The notes under the pieces: generated by a model | Database searches by the model: none | What the model saw: the letters and a program-made list of their open reading frames with translations, nothing else | Told to the model about the DNA's origin: nothing | Translations under genes and position numbers: made by a program | Assembly (NCBI RefSeq): GCF_011299555.1 | Contig: NZ_CP049857.1 | Location: forward strand, 3,596,001-3,660,000 | Source: Dysgonomonas sp. HDW5A | Lineage (GTDB): Bacteria > Bacteroidota > Bacteroidia > Bacteroidales > Dysgonomonadaceae | Length of the DNA stretch: 64,000 nt | Reading direction: 5' to 3' | In this document: one piece after another, positions 47,161-54,722 of the stretch | Numbering within the stretch: position 1 is the stretch's first letter | Layout of the letters: every line of letters begins with the position of its first letter

Positions 47161-48946
47161 ATTTGTAAAGAGGTCCGTAAGTTTGACAGGCACGATAATC
47201 GGCACCTTCTTTATCCATGCCAAAGGCATTCCATACAGCAGGACGGAAGACATCTTCTTTATCGACATTGTGCATCGAAACCGGAATACGAAGCATGGAT
47301 GCTAAAGTGATTATATCTGCTCCGATATGGCCGTAACTTATTGCTCCGTGATTTGCTCCCCAGTTGTTCATCACAGAATATACGTCTTTGAAGTTCGAAT
47401 CTTCTGTTAAACGAGGTACAAACCAAGTTGTAGGCCATCCCTTATCAGTTCTGTCGTCTAATATTTTGTGGATTGCAGGGTCGATGTCTACTGTCCATCC
47501 TTCAGCTATTTGAAGTACAGGACCAAGTCCCTTGATTAGGTTCAGACGAGTCATTGTACAAGGCATACCTCCTTTGGTAAGGAATTTGGAAGAAAAACCT
47601 CCTCCTCTGAAATATTCTCGGTTGGCTGGCATCCATGTGGTAGCATCGAGACAAGCTTTAGCTTCTGCTTCGCTGATATCCCAGAATGCTTTCATGGCAG
47701 GATTGCCATCTTTGTCTGATTGTTGACCGGAACCGTCTAATGTTGCAGCACCCGAATTGATTAAGTGAATCATTCCATTAGCCGCTAGACCTTCTAGTTT
47801 TTTTCCTGTAACACGTTCTACCGCGTCAGGACTCCAATATGTACGAACATCGGCAAATATTTGTGCCGTATTGGTCAGTAAATAACTGAATAGCATCACA
47901 GTTCCGTTCAAAGCATCATTTTCGGTTGCCAACATATAAGGAGCACGAACACCTGTCCAGTCGAAAGACGAATTAAGAATAGCTTCGGCAAAGTCTCCGT
48001 TTGGATAAAAATCTGTCCATTGGCGTTGTCCTTGAAAGCCTGCTGCAATAGCATTGTGTCCAAGGGCTTCTTCACCGAAACCTAATTCTTTAAGTTTAGG
48101 ATTTCCGACCATTAAATCTCTGACGATAATAGCCATTTTAATAACGAATTCCCAGTCTGCATCTTTTCCTGCTCTGTCTTTGGCGAGGTCTTTTCGGTTA
48201 ATAATATCTTCGCCTTCTTTACAATTTGCTTTAGCCCAATTGAGAGCTTTTTCGTATTCTTCTTTATCGTATATTCCTTCGGTCATACGGCGTATGATTT
48301 CGACTTCGTCGATACCTTCGCAACGCATGCCTAAATAGTCTTCAAAAAAATCGGGACTTACAATCGAACCGGCTATACCCATACACACAGCACCAATCGA
48401 CAGATATGATTTACCTTTCATTATGGCTACTGTCATTCCTGCACGTGCAAAACGTAGAAGTTTTTCAGTAACATCTTTAGGAATGGTAGTGTCGGAAGAT
48501 TCTTGTACATCATGACCATATATGCCGAATGCGGGTAATCCCTTTTGTGCATGTCCTGCTAAAACAGCTGCTAGATATACAGCTCCGGGACGTTCTGTTC
48601 CATTAAATCCCCAAACAGCTTTAATCGTATGCGGATCCATGTCCATCGTTTCGCTACCGTAACACCAACATGGGGTAACGGTGATCGTAACGCTTACACC
48701 TTCTTTTCTGAATTTTTCGGCACAAGCAGCACTTTCGGGTACACGTCCTATGGTTGAATCGGCAATTACACATTGTACAGGAGTACCATCGGGATATTTA
48801 AGGGTCTTACTGATTAGTGCAGCTACATTTTTAGCCATGTTCATGGTTTGAACTTCGAGCGATTCGCGTACACCACCCATACGACCGTCTATGGTTGGGC
48901 GTATACCGATTTTAGGCCATTCGCCTTGAAATCTGTTTTTCTTCAT
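47159..48946 (-). CDS. fucI: L-fucose isomerase
   Basis: FucI converts L-fucose to L-fuculose in the cytoplasm with Mn2+. The 595 residues match the E. coli enzyme (591). The N-terminal [20 protein letters not shown] is the family signature, followed by [20 protein letters not shown] near 60-80, and a C-terminal [15 protein letters not shown] region with metal-site histidines. It is the first gene of the fuc set and is divergent from an AraC-type regulator gene. Dispersed palindromes flank it on both sides (47146 and 48972). Confidence 0.97.
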   Translation of the reverse strand: MKKNRFQGEWPKIGIRPTIDGRMGGVRESLEVQTMNMAKNVAALISKTLKYPDGTPVQCVIADSTIGRVPESAACAEKFRKEGVSVTITVTPCWCYGSETMDMDPHTIKAVWGFNGTERPGAVYLAAVLAGHAQKGLPAFGIYGHDVQESSDTTIPKDVTEKLLRFARAGMTVAIMKGKSYLSIGAVCMGIAGSIVSPDFFEDYLGMRCEGIDEVEIIRRMTEGIYDKEEYEKALNWAKANCKEGEDIINRKDLAKDRAGKDADWEFVIKMAIIVRDLMVGNPKLKELGFGEEALGHNAIAAGFQGQRQWTDFYPNGDFAEAILNSSFDWTGVRAPYMLATENDALNGTVMLFSYLLTNTAQIFADVRTYWSPDAVERVTGKKLEGLAANGMIHLINSGAATLDGSGQQSDKDGNPAMKAFWDISEAEAKACLDATTWMPANREYFRGGGFSSKFLTKGGMPCTMTRLNLIKGLGPVLQIAEGWTVDIDPAIHKILDDRTDKGWPTTWFVPRLTEDSNFKDVYSVMNNWGANHGAISYGHIGADIITLASMLRIPVSMHNVDKEDVFRPAVWNAFGMDKEGADYRACQTYGPLYK

Positions 48947-48971
48947 GATATTATTATGGTTAGATTAAAGT

Positions 48972-48986
48972 AAGGTCTAAGACCTC
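48972..48986. repeat. Dispersed palindrome, copy 4 (AAGGTCTAAGACCTC)
   Basis: AGGTCT-A-AGACCT is a perfect inverted repeat with a one-base centre. It lies 26 bp before the fucI start, inside the presumed leader. Confidence 0.55.
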
Positions 48987-49012
48987 TTGGTTATTTCATA
49001 CTACTGATAAAG

Positions 49013-49020
49013 CAAATATA
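49013..49020 (-). promoter_or_regulatory. Putative fucI -7 promoter element
   Basis: The minus strand reads TATATTTG (TAnnTTTG), 67 bp before the fucI ATG in the divergent fucI/AraC region. No TTTG is seen at -33, so an activator may be needed. Confidence 0.4.
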
Positions 49021-49164
49021 TATTTAATATCTGACGATGCCTTTCACTATTTCGACGGAGAAGTAGTATAATATCGATATTGTGTTTGGCGTATTATCTG
49101 TTATTGATTAAATATAAGTATATTTACATATTACAGGTGTGATATTAAAACGACATGTTGTCAT

Positions 49165-50022
49165 ATGCTTAAATCGAATGAAGAACTTAGTCTTATCTTA
49201 TTAAATGTCGGTTATTCGGAACTGAATGCCAATTGGAACTGGAAGAATGTATGCAGTCCTTTTGCCCGTATATATTATGTAAAAGAGGGGAGAGCCAAAA
49301 CAAAAATTGGTGACAAAACTTATTTGCTGGAGCCTGATCATTTGTATTTAACACCTCCGTTTACTTTGCACGATAATGAGTGCGACAGTTATTTTTCGTT
49401 GTACTACATCCATTTTTACGAAAAGGTTATAAATAAAGAATCTATATTTGATACGTATGATTTCCCGATAGGTATAAAGGCTTCCTTGCTGGATCTATCA
49501 TTAACACAGCGATTATTAGAAATAAATCCCGATAGGTACTTGCATCATTTTGATCCTCAGTTATACGATAACCCGCCTATATTTTCTCAATATATTGCCA
49601 ATAACAATAAGATGCCTTTACATTCGAGTGTCGAAACACAAGGTATTTTATATCAGCTTATGGCGAAATTTCTTGAACTGATAAAAATGAAATCGAATAA
49701 TAAAGATATTCGAATAAATAAAAGTCTCTTATACATACACGAAAATATAGATAAGGATATTTCTATCGATCAATTGGCAGATATTGCCTGTATAACCGAA
49801 GATCATTTTATTAGGTTATTCAAAAAGGAAATGAATTATACACCTACTAAATATATCAATTTGAAGAAGATGGAAAAGGCTCAACTTTTTTTACTTACAA
49901 CAAATTTACCTATTCGAAGTATTGCATTCGATTTATCAATAGATAATATTTCGTATTTCAATCGTATTTTCAAACAACATACAGGAAAAACACCAACCCA
50001 ATATAGAGAGGAATATAAATAG
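49165..50022 (+). CDS. AraC-family transcriptional regulator, probable fucose regulator
   Basis: The 285-residue protein has an N-terminal cupin-like ligand domain (about 20-165, with YLLEPDHLYLTPPFTLHDNEC) and a C-terminal double helix-turn-helix (about 190-285: ISIDQLADIACITEDHFIRL and IRSIAFDLSIDNISYFNRIF). It is divergent from fucI with 218 bp between the starts, which is a typical arrangement for a regulator of its neighbour. The ligand is plausibly L-fucose or fuculose phosphate, by position only. It converges on the small lipoprotein gene. Confidence 0.9.
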   Translation: MLKSNEELSLILLNVGYSELNANWNWKNVCSPFARIYYVKEGRAKTKIGDKTYLLEPDHLYLTPPFTLHDNECDSYFSLYYIHFYEKVINKESIFDTYDFPIGIKASLLDLSLTQRLLEINPDRYLHHFDPQLYDNPPIFSQYIANNNKMPLHSSVETQGILYQLMAKFLELIKMKSNNKDIRINKSLLYIHENIDKDISIDQLADIACITEDHFIRLFKKEMNYTPTKYINLKKMEKAQLFLLTTNLPIRSIAFDLSIDNISYFNRIFKQHTGKTPTQYREEYK

Positions 50023-50102
50023 ATAAAGAAGAGGGTTTTATTTGCTGTTTCTACTAAATACTACAATATATAGTATAATTAATCCTTAAAAGGAATACAC
50101 AT

Positions 50103-50498
50103 TTATTTGAGCAGACTCTTTACAAGATCGAAGTCCTGCTTAAAGAAAGCATCATACACCCTTGCTACAGAATCTAAACTCTTGGTTTCAATTGTTATAA
50201 CTTTTCTTCTTTTAAAGATACCTGATGGCGAACAAACTAATCCGACCATAAAATATGTATTAGAGCCATCATCTTCTCCATAACCAGAAACAAAAAGGTC
50301 GTAACCGGAGTTTTTATCTACAACAGTTAATGTTGGAGAACATTGAAGAGCTCGATTAGCTTTTCTTATTTCATCTAGCCAGGGAAATTGACTTAGTTCA
50401 TTTATAAAACTCTGATAATCAATTGCACCTTTCTCTTCAAATGAGTCTGAATCTTTATTATCGCCATACTGAACATTCCAATTAAAAGTGGGTGTCAT
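50103..50498 (-). CDS. Hypothetical small protein, body of a lipoprotein gene split by a T9 tract
   Basis: I recognise no family in the 131-residue product. It is a small acidic alpha/beta protein with YQSFINELSQFPWLDEIRKA near 28-47 and a beta-rich centre. From its own ATG at 50498 it would be cytoplasmic. Directly upstream, in a frame shifted by one base, a start at 50589 encodes a hydrophobic lipoprotein leader. Adding one T to the run at 50562-50570 joins both into a 162-residue lipoprotein, so this frame is probably the exported body. Confidence 0.5.
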   Translation of the reverse strand: MTPTFNWNVQYGDNKDSDSFEEKGAIDYQSFINELSQFPWLDEIRKANRALQCSPTLTVVDKNSGYDLFVSGYGEDDGSNTYFMVGLVCSPSGIFKRRKVITIETKSLDSVARVYDAFFKQDFDLVKSLLK

Positions 50499-50589
50499 TA
50501 TTTTAGTATTTTGGTTTGGTTTATTATCAGAACAAGATAGTATAAATAATAATATAAATGTAAAAAAAAAGGGAATATAGATTATTCAT
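50497..50589 (-). pseudogene. Out-of-frame leader of the small lipoprotein gene
   Basis: ATG 50589 opens MNNLYSLFF and then a T9 run. As written it continues in the wrong frame (HLYYYLYYLV) and stops at TAA 50497-50499, overlapping the next ATG. With ten T it would read FFFTFILLFILSCSDNKP, a good lipoprotein signal with lipobox ILSC, and join the downstream frame. It may be an error, mutation, phase-variable tract or slippage site. Confidence 0.55.
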
Positions 50590-50632
50590 GTATCGTTGTT
50601 TTAGGTTATATATTAGTTCTGGCTATATGATT

Positions 50633-52927
50633 CTAAAAAAGTTGAATTATATCTTTCCTCCTGCTTTCGGGGGTTACTTTCAACAACATAATTTCTCCGT
50701 TTTCAAGTTTACATTCTATTGTTGTGTTATAAGGTGCATGCAGTTTGAAATGTACATCCCATGATTTATCCCATGCCGGAAGAAGTAGTATTTTCTCCCC
50801 ATCTGTTTGGAGTAACATTTCCTGTAAGGCAATCATACCACTTCCTCCCCAATTGTGATCGGGAGTCCAGTCATAACCAGGTCCCCAGAAAGCCGGGAAA
50901 CGTGTTTCTGCACTTTCCAGCTTTTTGATGAGTAAATCTTTTGCTTCATCTATTAAGCCTAATCGTGCCGCCCAAATAGCGTCTTGTTTCCATCCCACAT
51001 GACTCCTGAATTTAATAACATCCTTATCGTATTTCCAAGTGTTCAGTGCAATATCTAAATTAGGTTTACCTATACCATAAATTCCCCAAGGAAAAACGGG
51101 ATATAGTTGTGGTGTTTCTACATTATTTACCCTTTCCCAAAGCCATGCAGGTGAAATAGTGGTATGCCCATCAATTTTCTGTGTGTGAATTTCTGGTATA
51201 CGCTTTAGAAATTCAGTAAAATAGTTTTTTGCAACAGTATCAGATTGTATTTCGGGTAACTCTAATAATCGGGAGCTAACCGTTAGCAGTGCTGCGATTG
51301 TAGATGTAGCATTGTAAGCCATTTTATAAGTTTCGCAAGCTGATCCCGGATAAAGAACGAGTTTTCCTTGCTCATCCAAAGTTTTACGCCCCCGTTGTCT
51401 TGCCAGATATTGATAATGCTCGTCAAAGAACTGTAACGTGCTTTCGATTAAGGGTATATACTCCGAAATATCTTTGCCTGTATATTTTTCTTTCTCTAGT
51501 ATCATAAAACAAAATTCGAGAGCTGTATCCCATTGATACTCTAGCCAAGCATTGTATTCCATTCCTTTATCATACGATTCGGGGCGTTTCCAACCATATT
51601 CACTGGGGTTGGGCAACCCGAAATTTTCGATTTGCTCTGTAAAGCATGCCCCTCCATGTCCCCAATAGGTTTTACTTCGTAATTCGGCAGTGGGCAGGAT
51701 GCGATTATAGAAATCGAACTGTGATTTCATCATATCTATATCACCACTTTTCAGCATGGGGAAATATACTAATCGTTGATTTTGTGCAGTATGAGTTCCT
51801 CCTCCCCACTTACGGAAATCAGGTGTGAAATTTAAAGTACTATCGGTATGCACAGGATCATACGTAAATAACCCTCCATTGAATTTAGTAGGATATTGTC
51901 CGTACGCATTACAACCCAACATATAACGGAAAAGCTGATAGTTACGGGCCATTTCAAAGCCTTTATCATCTTTCTTATCGGATTGAATGTGGATAAAGCT
52001 TCTATTCCAGAATTCTTTCCACCAAGCTATGTTTTTCTTCAAATCGGAAATAACAGGTTTATCTAAAGCCGATTTCCAATCTGCAATATTTGCTGTTTGT
52101 GCGGTATATAACTGTATCTTTATTTGACTGTTTTTAAGAGGTCTTTCACTCTCAAGTTTCCATGTTTTGTAATCGGTATCTGCATATATTCCATCTGAAA
52201 TACCATTTGCCTTATATTCCTTTGCTGTGATTACTCCTCCAAAGGTTAGATTTTCCAGAGGATTGAATATTTGAGATTTTATGGCATCTAATCCTTGTTG
52301 TTTAACTGTAGCATCAAAAACCGTTTCTCCGGAATTGCGATGATAGAAAACGATTGTATTTTTATCGAAGTGTATGTCATCTTTTCTTGTTACTAAATCT
52401 TTTGGAGCAGCCCATTTGTAGGAATTCTGATTACTTTCATTTTTTCGTAATAACCTATCCTGATAGCGCCAGTTTTCATAAAAAACTTCTGTCTTTAAAT
52501 TTTGATTATTGGAAATATCCACATTGATAATCGGATTAAAAACATCTGCCCAAATGCGAATATCGGATGAAACCGCCTTATTTTTTCCTTTTATAATAAT
52601 ATGCCCTTCTTCAAGTTTTAACTCCTGACTAAATTCACCTCCATCAAATGGATTAGGTGTAAGTCGTATACGTATACGTCCCAATTTCAGTAATGTATTA
52701 TTCTCATCAAAAGTTCCACTTCGGGAAAAGTAAAAAAGTATATCACCATTTTCTACCCAGACATTCATACCGACGTCTCCGCCTCCGCAAGGCATACTTT
52801 CGGAGGAATTGTTGCTTTGAGTATTCCAGACGATATTATAGTCGGAAATATTCTGTGCCATTAATTGAATGCCACAGAATGTTAGAAAGAGTACAAGTGG
52901 AATAGAATATTTACTGTTATATCTCAT
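50633..52927 (-). CDS. DUF5703-type secreted protein, glycosidase-like
   Basis: The 764-residue protein has a Sec leader (to about LMAQ, residue 25), a beta-sandwich N-terminal domain with SESMPCGGGDVGMNVWVENGD at 41-61 (the mark of the DUF5703 N-terminal family), and a large helical domain that looks like a six-hairpin glycosidase fold related to GH95. Conserved patches are GGGTHTAQNQRLVYFP near 374-389, and GPGYDWTPDHNWGGSGM near 695-711. A role in plant glycan breakdown is likely from context, but no activity can be stated. Upstream are twin palindromes and a 359-bp gene-free gap; the gene stands alone between that gap and the small lipoprotein gene. Confidence 0.75.
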   Translation of the reverse strand: MRYNSKYSIPLVLFLTFCGIQLMAQNISDYNIVWNTQSNNSSESMPCGGGDVGMNVWVENGDILFYFSRSGTFDENNTLLKLGRIRIRLTPNPFDGGEFSQELKLEEGHIIIKGKNKAVSSDIRIWADVFNPIINVDISNNQNLKTEVFYENWRYQDRLLRKNESNQNSYKWAAPKDLVTRKDDIHFDKNTIVFYHRNSGETVFDATVKQQGLDAIKSQIFNPLENLTFGGVITAKEYKANGISDGIYADTDYKTWKLESERPLKNSQIKIQLYTAQTANIADWKSALDKPVISDLKKNIAWWKEFWNRSFIHIQSDKKDDKGFEMARNYQLFRYMLGCNAYGQYPTKFNGGLFTYDPVHTDSTLNFTPDFRKWGGGTHTAQNQRLVYFPMLKSGDIDMMKSQFDFYNRILPTAELRSKTYWGHGGACFTEQIENFGLPNPSEYGWKRPESYDKGMEYNAWLEYQWDTALEFCFMILEKEKYTGKDISEYIPLIESTLQFFDEHYQYLARQRGRKTLDEQGKLVLYPGSACETYKMAYNATSTIAALLTVSSRLLELPEIQSDTVAKNYFTEFLKRIPEIHTQKIDGHTTISPAWLWERVNNVETPQLYPVFPWGIYGIGKPNLDIALNTWKYDKDVIKFRSHVGWKQDAIWAARLGLIDEAKDLLIKKLESAETRFPAFWGPGYDWTPDHNWGGSGMIALQEMLLQTDGEKILLLPAWDKSWDVHFKLHAPYNTTIECKLENGEIMLLKVTPESRRKDIIQLF

Positions 52928-53046
52928 AGTTATAATTAGCTATAGTTCTGTTTAAAATCAATCGGGAGTTGAAAACTTCTACTATAAGGTTTCATTCGTT
53001 ACAAAAAGTAAACAAATTAAGTGACAGAAGTAACTGGCAAATGACT

Positions 53047-53063
53047 AAAAAGTGTCACTTTTG
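53047..53063. promoter_or_regulatory. Palindrome A upstream of the DUF5703 gene
   Basis: AAAAGTG-T-CACTTTT (53048-53062) is a perfect 7-bp inverted repeat with one central base, 121 bp before the gene start. With the copy at 53113 it also forms a perfect 17-bp inverted pair. The spacing suits two sites for a dimeric regulator or a large hairpin. Confidence 0.6.
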
Positions 53064-53112
53064 AATGTCTTTCAAATGTCTGTATATCAATAATTAAATA
53101 AATAAAAGGTTA

Positions 53113-53129
53113 CAAAAGTGACACTTTTT
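53113..53129. promoter_or_regulatory. Palindrome B upstream of the DUF5703 gene
   Basis: AAAAGTG-A-CACTTTT (53114-53128) repeats palindrome A 66 bp away. The rest of the 52928-53286 gap shows A/T-rich sequence, one dispersed palindrome at 53266 and no supported gene. Confidence 0.6.
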
Positions 53130-53265
53130 TACTGATTTGTTTTTTCTTGTTTATTTTTTTCGATTCGGGCAAACACATAGGTCAGCCCCTATTATGATTT
53201 GTTGACTGTTTATTGTTCTTACTATAGATAAACTCAATTACTCGCATACTTGCCAAATCTATAAA

Positions 53266-53280
53266 AAGGTCAAGGCCTTA
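53266..53280. repeat. Dispersed palindrome, copy 5 (AAGGTCAAGGCCTTA, degenerate)
   Basis: The arms AAGGTC and GCCTT are less regular than in the other copies, but the TAAAAAGGTC left flank is identical to copy 2. It lies just after the stop codon of the esterase gene. Confidence 0.4.
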
Positions 53281-53286
53281 AGTTTT

Positions 53287-54720
53287 TTATTCGTCCCAAT
53301 TGTCGCTTCTAAAAGAGGATAGGGGGAATCCTTCGGTACTGAACAAGTCACCTACTGCAAAGTCTTTGAAAGCGTATCGTACCGCAACAGGCTTACTCAC
53401 CTTATCGGAAGAAACTTCTACTTTGCTGCGCTTAATTTCTGCTTTGGCCGGATAGAAAACTTTGTCGGCTCCTGCTATTTCGAATTGTTTTAATTCCTGT
53501 CCATAAGCTGTGAGCCACATAGGTGCGTTGTCAAACGAAAGTATAGCTTTGTTTTCCTCAATTACCATTTCTTTGAAAGTTGGACTTTCATAAGCAAAAC
53601 CTGTCATTCCATACGTTTTTCCCAAAGCCATCATCGCAAGGCGTTCGCCTCCCACTTTTTTATCTCGGGGATGAATGCACTTTTCTTCTCCTATATCCAT
53701 TAATACAACCATTCCCGAATTGGGAATTATTTGCGCCGACTTATACTGTGCTTCTCTCAAAAAAGCAGAATTAAATTTACCTCCTTGCTTTTCTATAGGA
53801 GCAATAGAAGCATAATTATAAGGTGCTATCTGGCAAAAATAAAAAGGAAATTCTCCTTGCCTCCATATTTTACGCCATTCGCTGACCATCTTTTCGAAAA
53901 GTAAAGGGTATTGATCGGGGCGTTCATAATTAGATTCTCCCTGATACCAGATACATCCTTTAATTGTATATCCTGCTATAGGATTAATCATACTATTGTA
54001 AAGCATTATTGGTGTTCGGTTAGGTATTTTGGTGTCTTCTTCAGATGATGGAAGTTTTATATCATCAAAACCCGAAAGCATATCTTTACTCATCCATGCC
54101 TCAATTGTGGAGCCTCCCCATGCAGAGAGAATCAATCCGACAGGAACATCCAGCATCTCATTTAATAATTTGCCGTAATAATAGCCTGTTGCACTGAATT
54201 CTTTAACCGTTTCGGGAGTTGCTTCTGTCCACTCTCCAATAATATCATCCTGAGGACTTAAAGATGATGCACGCTTAACAGTGATTAAACGTATGTTTTT
54301 ATTTTTAGATCTTAAGATCGCTTCATTGCTTCCTAAAATAGGTTGATTTTTAAATCCCTTCATGGGCATTTCCATATTCGATTGTCCTGAACAAAGCCAG
54401 ACTTCACCAACAAGCACATTATTAAAAATGATGTTACTTTTATTATCAGATATGGAGATGGTATACGTTTGATAACTTCCTGCAGGTGTTGGTATTGTCA
54501 GATTCCATTTCCCCGAATTATCAGCTTTAGCCGTATATTTTTGTTCTGACCATGAGGGTGAGATACTTACGGTTAGTCCTTTGTCTGCCCATCCCCATAA
54601 TTTGACTTCGGTATTTTGTTGAAGCAACATGTTATTGCTAAATATGGCAGGCAGTTTAAGTTCAGCATGTAATGCCAAAGCTATTACAAATAGTAGTAGA
54701 AAAGAGCTTATCTTTTTCAT
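53287..54720 (-). CDS. Sialate O-acetylesterase-family SGNH esterase
   Basis: These enzymes remove acetyl groups from sugars, either sialic acids or plant cell-wall residues. The 477-residue protein has a Sec leader (to LALHAE, residue 20) and an N-terminal beta domain to about 100. The SGNH fold follows, with the nucleophile S114 in LCSGQSNMEM, GCIWYQGESNYERP near 258-271, and MDIGEEKCIHPRDKKVGGERL with the catalytic His. Next to GH106 and GH2 genes, an acetylated pectic or related glycan is a likelier target than sialic acid. It follows the GH106 gene by 2 bp and is the last gene of the operon. Confidence 0.88.
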   Translation of the reverse strand: MKKISSFLLLFVIALALHAELKLPAIFSNNMLLQQNTEVKLWGWADKGLTVSISPSWSEQKYTAKADNSGKWNLTIPTPAGSYQTYTISISDNKSNIIFNNVLVGEVWLCSGQSNMEMPMKGFKNQPILGSNEAILRSKNKNIRLITVKRASSLSPQDDIIGEWTEATPETVKEFSATGYYYGKLLNEMLDVPVGLILSAWGGSTIEAWMSKDMLSGFDDIKLPSSEEDTKIPNRTPIMLYNSMINPIAGYTIKGCIWYQGESNYERPDQYPLLFEKMVSEWRKIWRQGEFPFYFCQIAPYNYASIAPIEKQGGKFNSAFLREAQYKSAQIIPNSGMVVLMDIGEEKCIHPRDKKVGGERLAMMALGKTYGMTGFAYESPTFKEMVIEENKAILSFDNAPMWLTAYGQELKQFEIAGADKVFYPAKAEIKRSKVEVSSDKVSKPVAVRYAFKDFAVGDLFSTEGFPLSSFRSDNWDE

Positions 54721-54722
54721 AA

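Noticed and set aside
50633-52927. Second GH95 alpha-fucosidase
   Set aside because: The fold looks related, but the N-terminal signature is that of DUF5703 and the GH95 start and SPEN catalytic motif are absent.
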